NCBI GenBank assembly: GCA_028565715.1
Contig: JAOXYC010233570.1
Span: 1 to 10,564 of the forward strand
Origin: Phoronis pallida
Taxonomy: Eukaryota > Phoronida > Phoronidae
Length of the DNA: 10,564 nt
Reading direction: 5' to 3'
Numbering within the stretch: the stretch's first letter is position 1; every line of letters begins with the position of its first letter. The translations under genes were made by a program, and so were the position numbers. The notes beneath the pieces are model-generated. The model searched no databases, was not told where the DNA came from, and was given only the letters and a program-made list of their open reading frames with translations. Below are positions 1 through 8,089 of the stretch, one piece after another.

Positions 1-451
1 TTAATCTATTGTGTTGTGGGTTGTTTTGTTTGTGTTGTGTCTTGTTAATTCGTTGTGGCCGGTAAACGGCTTCATAATAACCCATTGAAAAACACAGATG
101 TGTGTACTTCTAGGAAAGATATGGACACCTCATGATAGTGATGCCGGTATTTACATGTAGGCGGTAGTAAACAGTGTTCTCAAGACGTCAGCTGGGCCGA
201 CAGGAGTCGATTCCTTTACTGCTCAGTCTGACAGACTATTCACACTGCAAAGATGTGTATTTTATTGAGAACAGTCCAGAAAGATATGGAAATGTACAAC
301 ATAGTGAACAATAATGCTGTTTTGATATTTTTTAATTTAGCATGGTCCCAAACTTGTGTTCGGAAATCAGGCCAAAAAACGGGAAAATTGTCAAACTGCA
401 CGTCATCAGTTTAGTAGCTAATCTTAAAATCCAGAACACGATCGCGAAAAC
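1..451. other. Left edge, no gene seen
   Basis: The first 60 bases are rich in TTGTG/TTGTT repeats. No ORF, RNA gene or clear repeat was found. Weakly similar stretches near 90-130 and 250-295 (GATGTGTNTT followed by GAAAGATATGGA) may be an old duplication. Confidence 0.3.
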
Positions 452-929
452 TTAAAGGTATTTGAAACTATTTCTGAATGATCTCTAGGATGGTCCATAT
501 TGCTATCATGATGCTAGAAAAATCAATTTTAGTGAAAAAATAAATTTTCTGAAAAAAATATTTTTGAAATTTTGATCAAATCTGTGATGTCACTGGCACA
601 CAATTCATAGCTAAACACATTGGAAAAATACTTTTTTTTCGGATACTTTCAAGATTTGAATTCCAAACAAGAAAATTGCCAAATATGTTTAACAAATTTG
701 GCAATTTCTTGTTTGAAATTCTAATCTTGAAATAATTTGAGAAAAACATATTTTTCTAATGTGTTAAGCTATGAATTGTGTGGCAGTGACATCACAGATT
801 TGATCGAAATATCAAAAATAATTTTTTCCAAAAAATCTTTTTTTCACTAAAATTGTTTTTTTTCTAGCATAATAATAGCACTGTTGACCATCCTAGAGAA
901 CATTCAGAAATAGTTGCAAATACCTTTAA
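452..929. mobile_element. 470-bp palindromic foldback element flanked by TTAA
   Basis: The element 456-925 is a near-complete inverted repeat. It opens AGGTATTTGAAACTATTTCT and closes with the complement, AGAAATAGTTGCAAATACCT. It folds around about 691, where GAAAATTGCCAAAT and ATTTGGCAATTTC face each other across a short loop. TTAA sits directly outside both ends (452-455 and 926-929), as expected for insertion into TTAA sites (piggyBac-type or other TTAA-targeting transposases). It has no coding capacity, so it is a non-autonomous MITE. The conserved arms include a TGTGATGTCACTG-like palindrome at about 584 and 785. Arm divergence (roughly one difference per ten bases) suggests moderate age. 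Confidence 0.75.
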
Positions 930-1720
930 GGTCCTTGGAAAGGTCTTTCATACCAGATTGAAAGAAACCATGGGTGGTACGGTTTCAACCTCGATTTTTT
1001 GCAATATTGAAAATATGTCCAACCCATTCAAATTAACCGGCAAATAGCTGCTTTATTTTCACTGGCCGACAGTTAGGGCTTCAGTTTTGTATTACAGCCT
1101 AGAGACATCCACAGTGGCCAAGGACGCTGGACATGATTTTTTTATTTTCAGAACATGACTTTTTACAAGCATAAATCACATTCACCAAAATAAAACATGA
1201 TTTTTATTCATTTAAAATGCTTTAATAATATACAATCAGAAAGGGTCAGTCTTGATTCTTAAAAATTCCCCATTCAATGATTTGAAACTAACCAAAAAAC
1301 TGTTTACAGCGGGTACACGTACCTTATTATTATCAAAATTATAATGTGTGATTGACTTGTTTGACTGTCAGAGTCTCAATGTTAGATACTCAAACTTTTG
1401 TGTCATTTGATTTGTCTGATGACAGTAATGCAATTTGTTTTAAACAATCTGAAAACAGTCACTGATGTATGTACAGGGGTGAAGGATTATCATACATCCG
1501 AGCATATACCATTCTTTTGGACTCGAGCTCATGCTTCTGAATGTGTAAATAAATCGCCCGAGTCATTACGTATCATACGCTTGCACAGCATTTAGACCCT
1601 TTTAAGATGTTAAAACCTTGTAGGCAAAAAGATGCAACATTCTAAAAAGTCTATACGCATATCTAACGTACATAAATACTTCATTTTTATTATGATGGTA
1701 CCTCTAGAGAATGTTTGTAT
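930..1720. other. Intergenic stretch, nothing assigned
   Basis: AT-rich sequence between two MITE-like elements. An open frame of 65 codons at 1398-1595 on the plus strand has no recognisable motif, splice context or poly(A) signal and is not treated as a gene. Confidence 0.3.
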
Positions 1721-2107
1721 AGAAAAGGCCCGGGGGGGCACAGACTAAAAATTCCGGTACGCATGTTTAAGAAAAAAACGCGTGAAAGGGTAGCTTTTTC
1801 GGGATACCGGCGCGTAACGCGCGTTTCCCGCTTAGGGTATGTTTTCAGCCTTTTTCGGCAATAAGGGTACCTTTTTTCAGGTAAACTGATCTCATTGTAT
1901 TTTTTCCAAAAGACGTTAGACGTCATTTTAAAGTTGTAAATCCACTCTGAACATTTCACTCCATTAGGGTCACCTTTTCAGGTTTTTCACTCCGACTGGG
2001 TAGTTTTTTTGCTGTCCAAGACACTCCATTAGGGTCTATTTTTAAAAGCTGTTCTTAAACACGCGTACCGGAATTTTTAGTCTGTGCCCCCCCCCCGGGA
2101 GAAAAGG
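1721..2107. mobile_element. 371-bp MITE with C/G-rich tips and 8-bp target duplication
   Basis: The element at 1729-2099 begins CCCGGGGGGGCACAGAC and ends in the inverse, GTCTGTGC followed by ten C and GGG. The inner arms match perfectly over GCACAGACTAAAAATTCCGG and on through TACGC. An 8-bp direct repeat, AGAAAAGG, flanks it at 1721-1728 and 2100-2107, which is the duplication length made by hAT-type transposases. The interior holds degenerate repeats of a TTAGGGTNNCTTTTTC type, including two copies of CACTCCATTAGGGTC near 1957 and 2024. It has no transposase and is non-autonomous. An 89-codon minus-strand frame inside it is not a gene. Confidence 0.8.
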
Positions 2108-2350
2108 AACCGTTATGCACATACAGATCTACAAAAATCCCATTATTGCAAGGCAAAATATTGTTTGGATGGATAGATTTTAGATTGTAGTTACAGGATA
2201 CCACATGAACTGATTCAATTGGGGCTGAAAGAAGTTTTACATATTTATTGGTATGAATCGGGCCTTAATGTACAAATCCATCACTTGAAATTAAGTTTGT
2301 TTTAAGTTATCTTTTTTCACTTATGTACAATTCATGCCTGTTGTTTTGTA
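2108..2350. other. Region downstream of the mosaic gene
   Basis: AT-rich sequence past the predicted transcript end, containing a second minus-strand AATAAA at 2244-2249. Nothing else is visible. Confidence 0.35.
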
Positions 2351-2356
2351 TTTATT
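2351..2356 (-). promoter_or_regulatory. Poly(A) signal AATAAA of the mosaic gene
   Basis: The minus strand carries AATAAA 51 nt after the TAG stop of the CCP exon, which would give a very short 3' UTR ending near 2330. A second AATAAA at 2244-2249 could serve as a distal site. Confidence 0.6.
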
Positions 2357-2406
2357 CATCCAAATACACCCTTTTCAACTAAGCTTAATTTAGGTTTCTT
2401 CTCATT

Positions 2407-2621
2407 CTAGTTAACACACTGGGCCCTTTGACCCTCCCACAGACGCTGACTTCCACAGATATACTGGAAACTGTTCTTGCCAATGGCACTGCTGTTGGTT
2501 GTCAACTTATAACCGGCCGAACACTGGAACTTTGCTCTGTAGCCGAAGTTGTAGTGGTAGTGCGGATTCATAAGTTGGGCGTTGGGAATTATTGGAAGTT
2601 CATCATCTCGGCAACCAACAA
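2407..2621 (-). CDS. Terminal exon: CCP/Sushi domain and stop
   Basis: A 215-nt last exon, acceptor cattgcag|TT (phase 1), encoding 70 residues after the junction codon and then TAG at 2407-2409. It shows the four-Cys Sushi pattern: GCRDDELPIIPNA, FGYRAKFQCSAGYKL (second Cys with G-Y), YIC, and a Trp before the fourth Cys (LWEGQRAQCVN). CCP modules bind proteins in complement and adhesion molecules. The protein ends two residues after the last Cys, so no C-terminal anchor follows. One alternative is a donor at TGT|GTTAAC, but that would be phase 0, unlike every other junction, so the stop is preferred. Confidence 0.87.
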
Positions 2622-2955
2622 CTGCAATGTAAAAAAAATTACAGATTTATGAACATGGACGTTACGGATCACCTTGCAACACTAAACATTTGAAATCAAG
2701 GTTTTGACGGTAAAGTCAATATCTAATAGTGACCACTGGTTATTTACGCAATATCAATGATTTTACCCGTTATTTTCCTACGCTGGGGTCATTGCTGATA
2801 TCATATTTGTTAGTGACGTAAGGTCACTGATTTACTTCAACAAATGGTGCGTACGCGCGCTTGGTCTGCCTCACACAAATCGATCCGTTTGAGAAAGAAA
2901 AATGACGGAATGTGCGGAATAATGTGGACGTTTTTCAACAAAAATTGATAATTAC

Positions 2956-3309
2956 CTTGATAATACATCATGAATCCTTTATCAGTATTCTGACCGTCAG
3001 TCTTGAAAGTCACTCTGGTTTTGTGGTTGATACTACTAATCACGTGACCGTACTTGTGACCGCAAAAACGCATGATGGGGGGAGGTGTCAGTGTCATGGC
3101 GTTTTCAACCAAAATGTAATCCGCATCGCAATTCGGGGAACTTTCCAAGATCATGTTGATGATATTGAGTTGAATTCTCTGACCTATCCAAGCTGATATT
3201 GTCCATGCGCAACTCATGTTATTGTGGTACTCATTCGAGTAGCCTGGGCTTACGATGATACCATCAGGCTCCTTTAGGTTGCCACCACATTGGGATTTAA
3301 CGAAGCAAT
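2956..3309 (-). CDS. Exon: CUB domain
   Basis: A 354-nt phase 1-1 exon (118 codons). Acceptor is gattttcag|AT, donor CAAG|GTAATT. Motifs run in canonical CUB order: QCGGNLKEPDGIIVSPGY (first Cys and the G-x-I-x-S-P-x-Y signature), NNMSCAWTI (second Cys), LESSPNCDADYILV (third Cys with the C-x-x-DY motif), RFCG (fourth Cys), then TFKTDGQNTDKGFMMYY. These give the two usual CUB disulfides. The Glu of LES, the Asp of DADY and the Asp of KTD are at places used for Ca2+ in calcium-binding CUBs, so ligand binding through Ca2+ is possible but inferred. An extra Cys (DCFVK) lies just before the first CUB Cys. CUB domains bind protein or carbohydrate partners in complement, protease and developmental proteins. 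Confidence 0.92.
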
Positions 3310-3696
3310 CTGAAAATCAAAGGGTATCGTACTATCTTTTGGATATGGCTGCATTGTCTTTTTATATTCTCAAACCCCTAAGGTGATTAAGCCACTACAT
3401 TCGAAATTTCAACTAGGAACCTCATTGCATATAGAGAGAATAAATATATCAGTCATGGAACTTAGTTTTTGGTACCACGACGTTGCGTTTTTTCACAAGG
3501 ACCTCAGCTGGTGGAATGGCTACAAACAGTAAGTTCCAGTAATCAATTTACTTTTCTCTATCAAGTGGGTGAATAATAACGTAATCCACGATTGATTCCA
3601 ATCACAAATTCCTCTTACACCAAAACCCCGGAGAAAGAATTTCTGACTGCACGGAAATTTTGATCGTGAAAGTTTTCACAAATGCCCGTCCATCAT
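3310..3696. other. Intron (FN3 3 to CUB), 3' part, unique sequence
   Basis: Intronic sequence with no recognisable repeat or exon. Both strands are broken by frequent stops. Confidence 0.4.
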
Positions 3697-4505
3697 TACC
3701 GGGGATTTCCGAAAGAGCGCCCCCCTGAAAGAGCGCCATGGGCACTCTTTCGGAAAATTTCCGAAAGACCATGGGCGCTCTTTTTTGAAAAATTCAGATC
3801 CTTTCGGAAAGAAAGTCAAATATCTAAAATACTGTTCATGTTTTTGGAACATTTATCATAATTTCCTATTTGAGATGTTAACAATACCTATACCAACTTT
3901 GACCCACAGACGCCTGTAAATGCGGGTCACCAACGATAAAATAGTTGCATAGTCGTGCAAGTGCCATTTTTATTAAATTTCATTGTGTAATGTCGTCTAT
4001 TTCGAATCGCATAATATTTTATCGCGAGTATTACACATACAAATGTACCGGGGATTTCCGAAAGATCGCCCTGGGCTCTCTTTCGGAAAACAGCTTTTTT
4101 TGAGTTAAATATTTTCCCGAAAGAGCGCCCATGGGCGCTCTTTTGGAAAACATGGGCGCTCTTTCGGAAACACAAACTTCACTCAATAGTCGTGTTTCTT
4201 TCGGTAATAGGCGGTAGGAGTGCGCGCGAATGCGTTTAGAAGCCGAGACTGATTACATACTGTTCTATGATAAAACAGTATGTGATTCTTAATTTATGAC
4301 ATTACACAATCGATTTTGAAAAAACTTTACTTGCGTTGCTATGCAACTTTATTATCGTTGGCGACCTCACTTTATAGAGGGTATCAACATCTTCAGAAGT
4401 AGATTAAAAGTTGATGCATGGGCGCTCATTCGGAAACGATCTCAAATTTTGAAAAGTGTGATTCTGACCAAAAAAGAGCGCCCATGGGCGGTCTTACGGT
4501 ATCAC
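3697..4505. repeat. Nested palindromic repeat built on GAAAGAGCGCCCATGGGCGC
   Basis: The intron is filled by a large imperfect inverted repeat. TACCGGGGATTTCCGAAAGA occurs as a direct repeat at 3697 and 4046. The palindromic core (CCGAAAGAGCGCCC joined to its complement) recurs, whole or in part, at 3711-3743, 3765-3790, 4115-4168, 4416-4433 and 4475-4500. Outside the core, arms 3925-4010 and 4282-4366 pair, for example GGTCACCAACGATAAAATAG against GGTCGCCAACGATAATAAAG, and ATTGTGTAATGTC is shared. This suggests a foldback transposon with smaller copies of its own termini inside. No coding capacity is visible; frames at 3927-4175 and 4341-4655 are shadows. Confidence 0.65.
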
Positions 4506-4601
4506 ATACATGTAAAAACGCTAATAGACAGAGATAGAGTTTTTACCGTACCTGAAATTCCATTGCTCATGCTGAAGTTTGTTTTTGTTATAACTTCTCA
4601 C

Positions 4602-4868
4602 CTGTCATGCCAGTTATCCCAACGCCAGAAACACTTCTCCAACCATTCAACTTAGTTGTGATTTTGACAGTGTAAGACGACCCAGGTGTCAGTCCATGAC
4701 ACGTTGCACTATTTGTATCACTTGCTACCTCAACAGTTGTTGGTGTCTCTGAACCAGTTCTACACTCCACTGTATAACCATCCTTGTTTCCAAAAGCAGG
4801 TGTCCATGCCACAGTTAAACTCGTGCTTGTTCGAGCTGTTATCAGAACATTTGTGACTGCAGTTAACT
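4602..4868 (-). CDS. Exon: fibronectin type III domain 3
   Basis: A 267-nt phase 1-1 exon encoding an FN3 domain of about 89 residues. Acceptor is tttccag|AG, donor ACAG|GTGAGA, the best donor in the gene. Landmarks are LTVAWTPAFGNKDGYTVEC, ATCHGLTPGSSYTVKI and LNGWRSVS. The strand C and strand E cysteines are conserved. It is followed, after a 1.3-kb repeat-filled intron, by the CUB exon. Reading past the donor meets a TAA after five codons, which supports splicing here. Confidence 0.9.
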
Positions 4869-5259
4869 CTGGAAAGAGACACAACTATTTGAGAACAGGG
4901 TTGCTGGACGGTATCTTTTAAACCACGTTATGATTCTATCTTAAGAAAATAGTTTGTCAGCCCTTCACTAGAAGTCGCTACAGTGACAGTGAAATATGAA
5001 CTGACATTATGTATCTCAGAAGAAACTGTGTGAATGGTTTATAGGGGTTGCGTCATAATGACTTTAAGATGGAGTTTGTTTGTTGCATGTTTTCAATACT
5101 CAGCAAATCAAACGAAAAGAACTTTGAACACCAAAAATGTATGCGATGCTACACTAACTATAAATGTTGTCCATACGTTTGTTATCGTGTAATTTTGTAA
5201 CTTGATATTGGACAACAGATAGGTCTTACATGTATGTAAATTCCTCGGGAAATGTTCAC

Positions 5260-5511
5260 CTGTCTTAGACAAAATCTCAGTGGAAACACTCGCCCATCCT
5301 TTTAATTGAGTTGTTATTCTGATAGTGTAGGACGACCCAGGAGTTAGTCCATTACAAGTAACACTATTTACATTACTTCCTACGTTAAATGTTGCTCCTG
5401 GATTACATTGTACATTATAACCATCTTTGTTGCCCGGTGCGTGCGTCCAAGATACCTTCAAGCTATTGCTTCCACGAGCTGATACATGCACATTCCTGGC
5501 AGCAGCCAAGT
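5260..5511 (-). CDS. Exon: fibronectin type III domain 2
   Basis: A 252-nt phase 1-1 exon encoding one FN3 domain of about 84 residues, the shortest of the three. Acceptor is gttccag|AC, donor ACAG|GTGAAC. Landmarks are LKVSWTHAPGNKDGYNVQC, VTCNGLTPGSSYTIRI and LKGWASVS. Against its neighbours it lacks several residues in the C-prime to E region: CNPGATFNVGSNVNS replaces CRT.SE.PTTV plus six further residues. The paired cysteines are kept. Close identity to the other two domains (HAPGNKDGY, GLTPGSSYT, GWASVS) points to tandem exon duplication. Confidence 0.9.
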
Positions 5512-5622
5512 CTGGAACAGAAATACACACACACATAATGTTGACTACATACGTCTGATATTGGGCAAAGGCGGATAATACAACTATTATGTACAGTCAT
5601 TTCCGCCATTAGGGCAATTCCT

Positions 5623-5693
5623 AAACGCTGTTCTTCCATTCTACTGTTTTTGCTCCTAACACATGAAAACAGTAGCATGGAAGAACAGCGGTT
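5623..5693. repeat. 28-bp inverted repeat in the FN3 1-FN3 2 intron
   Basis: Arms 5623-5650 and 5666-5693 are complementary with two mismatches around a 15-base spacer; the right arm reads AAAACAGTAGCATGGAAGAA and then CAGCGGTT. Each strand reads MEEQRL from its copy. It is probably the core of a decayed MITE; its outer edges could not be placed. Confidence 0.6.
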
Positions 5694-5965
5694 AAAACAA
5701 CGTTTTGAGAGTTTCGCGGTAAATATGGACGAGGTCATAAATATATTCTCGTCAAAAAGCTACACTTTTCTGAGAGTCTTCACTTGGGCAGTTGATGAGT
5801 TACGGTACTTTATTGGACAAACTTGTGGTGTTCAAGTGCTCAATGTTATCTTGATTTAACCGCGTATTTTAAGACACTGTGAAACCCAGGCAGTTCAAAA
5901 ACATATTGCCTTGCTAATCATGTATTTTGGGTTGTTCCAACTAACACGTGAACAAATACAAGTAC

Positions 5966-6241
5966 CCGTTTTTGTTGAATTATCAGTCAATCCAGCTGTA
6001 GAAACACTTGCCCAGCCGACCAATTCAGTAATAACTGTGACAGTATACGATGAGCCGGGAGTCAATCCACTACATGTTGCAGTATTTACACTACTAACTA
6101 CAACAACTGTTGTTGGTTTCTCCGACTCTGTTCTACACTCCAGTGTATAGCCGTCCTTGTTACCCGGTGCGTGTGTCCAAGATACAGTCAAATACGTGCT
6201 CATACGAGCTGTTACTTGCACTCTTGTGACGATAGCCAAGT
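5966..6241 (-). CDS. Exon: fibronectin type III domain 1
   Basis: A 276-nt phase 1-1 exon encoding one complete FN3 sandwich (about 92 residues). Acceptor is tcctag|AC, donor ACGG|GTACTT. Visible landmarks are LTVSW (strand B Trp), GNKDGYTLEC (strand C with the core Tyr), CSGLTPGSSYTV (the E-F L-P-G-x-x-Y turn) and GWASVS near the C-terminus. FN3 modules mediate protein-protein contacts in extracellular proteins. A Cys in strand C (LEC) and another before the LTPG turn (ATC) are shared with the two sister domains. The tail LTDNSTKT is longer than in FN3 2 and 3. The donor is GTACTT, so a nearby alternative donor is possible. Confidence 0.88.
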
Positions 6242-6534
6242 CTAGGACAAAATCCAAATGCAAAACTCATGAAGATATACTTATCACAAGTAAATGTTGA
6301 ATGAAAGTCAAGGCATTTAGAGCTTATGGTCGTTTTTTGAAAAAAGGTCTTGAATTTCTTATGGTTGTGGTTTTAGTGAATGCACTTCATGTAACAGTTT
6401 CAAACAAAAACGCTTCATTGAAGTCATTGTTTCAAAGATTTTCTTATTCATAATCTTGATATGTTTCTACATATGTCTGGGTTAAACTACTAACTACTAC
6501 ACTGAAAACCAAAAAACAACCAAGTATCTGTCAC

Positions 6535-6606
6535 CTGTTTTGGTTGATTGTTGTGTTGTGCTTTGGACTGGTACCGTTGTCAAAGTAGTTGATTCTGTGT
6601 TTGTTT
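6535..6606 (-). CDS. Exon: short Ser/Thr-rich linker
   Basis: A 72-nt phase 1-1 exon with acceptor tttttcag| and donor ACAG|GTGACA. It encodes 24 residues starting TNTESTTLTTVPVQSTTQQS, about half Thr or Ser with several Gln and no Cys. Such segments are usually O-glycosylated spacers that hold globular modules apart. Its last residues (STKT before the junction) resemble the end of the following FN3 exon (NSTKT), which suggests the linker tail and FN3 tail share an origin. It lies 293 nt upstream of the first FN3 exon. Low complexity makes the call depend on splice sites and phase, not on homology. Confidence 0.7.
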
Positions 6607-7225
6607 CTGAAAAAAGTTTTAAAAATCTAACGACACATAGACTCATTATGATACGGACACTGCAGATCTAGCATCCGTACTCACGTTGCTGTATCATACA
6701 AATGTCGTTCACTGTTCGTATGCCGTTCTTTATTTTGTACCTTACCTCCGATACATAACGCGAGTAAAAAAAACATTTTTAATCACAGCATAACACCGGT
6801 AATAAATTTTTTTTTTTTTCGTTTTAAGGAAAAAATAGCAATTGGGACAAGGCGGAACTGAATAAACTTGCGCGCGTATGTATCCGTTGTTTTGTTGGCC
6901 AGTCTTGTGGTGTTTGTGCATTATTTCCATATATTTCACGTAGATACAAAGATAATTTTGAGAGAGAACTATTTTGGTCAGTTTGGTATTTAACTCAAGA
7001 TGTAAAACTGTCATAGAAAACGGAAATCACGTGCTCTTTTATGATGAAGATAGTCATGTCGAGCTGGCATCATTGTAGAATACAACCACGCATTAACTCT
7101 GTCATGAGGGGTTATATAATCGAATTAGTGGTCACTGATATTGATCAGCAAACAGTGTAAACTAACCATTGTCCTTCATATGTGGGCTAGTTCAGGGAGT
7201 TAAATAAACAACTTAAGGTTAAGTA
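6607..7225. other. Intron (MAM to linker), 3' part, nothing assigned
   Basis: AT-rich intronic sequence with a run of 14 T at about 6807-6820. A good minus-strand donor-like site (CGGAG|GTAAGG near 6746) has no credible acceptor or coding segment before it. A short hairpin (ATGATAC/GTATCAT, about 6648-6700) is present. Confidence 0.35.
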
Positions 7226-7655
7226 GAATGGTTCACTTACTTGGAAAGTTTAGTTTGGATGACAGACGTTTCAGCCCAGCTACTCTGGGCTTTTCTTGAT
7301 GACTGATGACGTGTGTGTGTGGACTTCTTTCGACTAAGCACTTGATTGTAGACTGGCGCAAGAATTACTCCGCAGTCTCAGTGAACAGGGAGCTAACATC
7401 GTACGATACTAATTTGTTGCCGGCTGTAACCACAAGATCACTGACTTTGTCAACGAAGTCAAGACTGTTTTGAACACTATGTTTCGTATTTCCATGAAGG
7501 GGTTTCAAAACGTGAGCAAGATATTTGGCTGCGTTGTATGTTATACTACCACAACTGGAAACAATTGGTCTGAGTGGTATGTTCAACTTTTGGAGTACCG
7601 TAGAGTTTAGGAGGCTCCTCTGAAGAAGGGTATAACTGCCAGTAAAGTTTCTCAC
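7226..7655 (-). pseudogene. Penelope-like retroelement fragment: RT start, then 3' tail
   Basis: On the minus strand 7655-7374 encodes a piece of Penelope-type reverse transcriptase: LNIPLRPIVSSCGSITYNAA (the PLRPIVS signature of early RT motifs), then AKYLAHVLKPLHGNT, and KLVSYDVSSLF, whose Asp is the first catalytic RT residue. Coding stops right there. From 7373 the sequence jumps to the element's far 3' end, the same terminal endonuclease coding found in the plus-strand copy (VILAPVYNQVL), in a shifted frame. The rest of RT, including the YxDD box, and most of the endonuclease are deleted. The tail to about 7226 includes a hairpin followed by GAAACGTCTGTC. It is a dead copy inside an intron. 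Confidence 0.8.
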
Positions 7656-8055
7656 TTATGGTTTTATTCCTTTTCCAACCCCTGAGAAAGTTGACACACT
7701 TATAAACTTTTGACCAAGGACCCTACCAGCAAGTTTCATCTTCACCTTGTCAACATCCTCAGGGGTATCTATATTGGTGAAACCAAGAGGAATTTTGGAA
7801 CAAGATTAAAAGAACACAAGAAACTTGATAGACCCACGGCAATTGGAGAACATACCATGAATACTGGACACACTGTATCTCTTAAAAACTCTAAAATCAT
7901 TGGTAGAGAACAACACTGGTATTCGCGGAAAATTAAGGAAGCAATAAACATCAAGAAACAGCGCCCCCTATTGAACAGAGACGGCGGAGTAATTCTTGCG
8001 CCAGTCTACAATCAAGTGCTCAGTCGAAAGAAGTCCACACACACGTCATCAGTCA
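7300..8055. repeat. Inverted repeat formed by two Penelope 3' ends
   Basis: Arms 7300-7373 and 7984-8055 are complementary, with one substitution and one extra GT unit in the left arm's (GT)n tract. They contain TGACTGATGACGTGTGTGTG and its complement. Both are the same end of one element family in opposite orientation, so the near-identity implies two recent or simultaneous insertions, or an inverted integration of one element. Confidence 0.85.
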
Positions 8056-8072
8056 AAATCTCCTTTTTCTAA
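7710..8072 (+). pseudogene. Penelope-like retroelement fragment: GIY-YIG endonuclease
   Basis: The plus strand encodes the C-terminal endonuclease of a Penelope-like element. GIYIGETKRNFGTRLKEH carries the YIG half and the conserved Arg, NTGH follows, then IIGREQHWYSRKIKEAI with the catalytic-type Glu, and NRDGGVILAPVYNQVL closes the domain. GIY-YIG nucleases nick target DNA for retrotransposition. The segment before YIG, including the usual GIY strand and Cys-rich part, is missing, and no RT precedes it on this strand. Homology ends near 8055 with loss of the 3' UTR. It stands 5'-end to 5'-end with the RT fragment on the other strand, so this is a remnant, not a host gene. Confidence 0.85.
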
Positions 8073-8089
8073 TTTGATAATTTAACAAT

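Noticed and set aside
1398-1595. 65-codon plus-strand open frame
   Set aside because: No motif, no splice or poly(A) context, ordinary length for chance in AT-rich DNA.
1690-1959. 89-codon minus-strand open frame
   Set aside because: It lies almost entirely within the 8-bp-duplication MITE and has no domain signature; it comes from element sequence.
2428-2652. Plus-strand frame over the CCP exon
   Set aside because: Antisense shadow of a clear four-Cys Sushi exon.
2912-3196. Plus-strand frame over the CUB exon
   Set aside because: Antisense shadow; the minus strand shows the full CUB motif order.
3697-4505. CRISPR-like array of GCGCCCATGGGCGC repeats
   Set aside because: Spacing is irregular, copies are inverted and degenerate, and the context is a eukaryotic intron.
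3927-4655. Open frames in the FN3-CUB intron
   Set aside because: Both are largely made of the palindromic repeat units.
5911-6150. Plus-strand frame over FN3 domain 1
   Set aside because: Antisense shadow of an FN3 exon.
6742-7014. 90-codon minus-strand frame ending at a strong-looking donor (CGGAG|GTAAGG)
   Set aside because: No acceptor or recognisable domain. The spliced frame is already complete from 9491 to 6606 without it.
7300-7320. CTGATGA on the plus strand as a hammerhead core
   Set aside because: It is followed by a GT repeat with no stem II and GAAA; the hammerhead-like hairpin is on the opposite strand.
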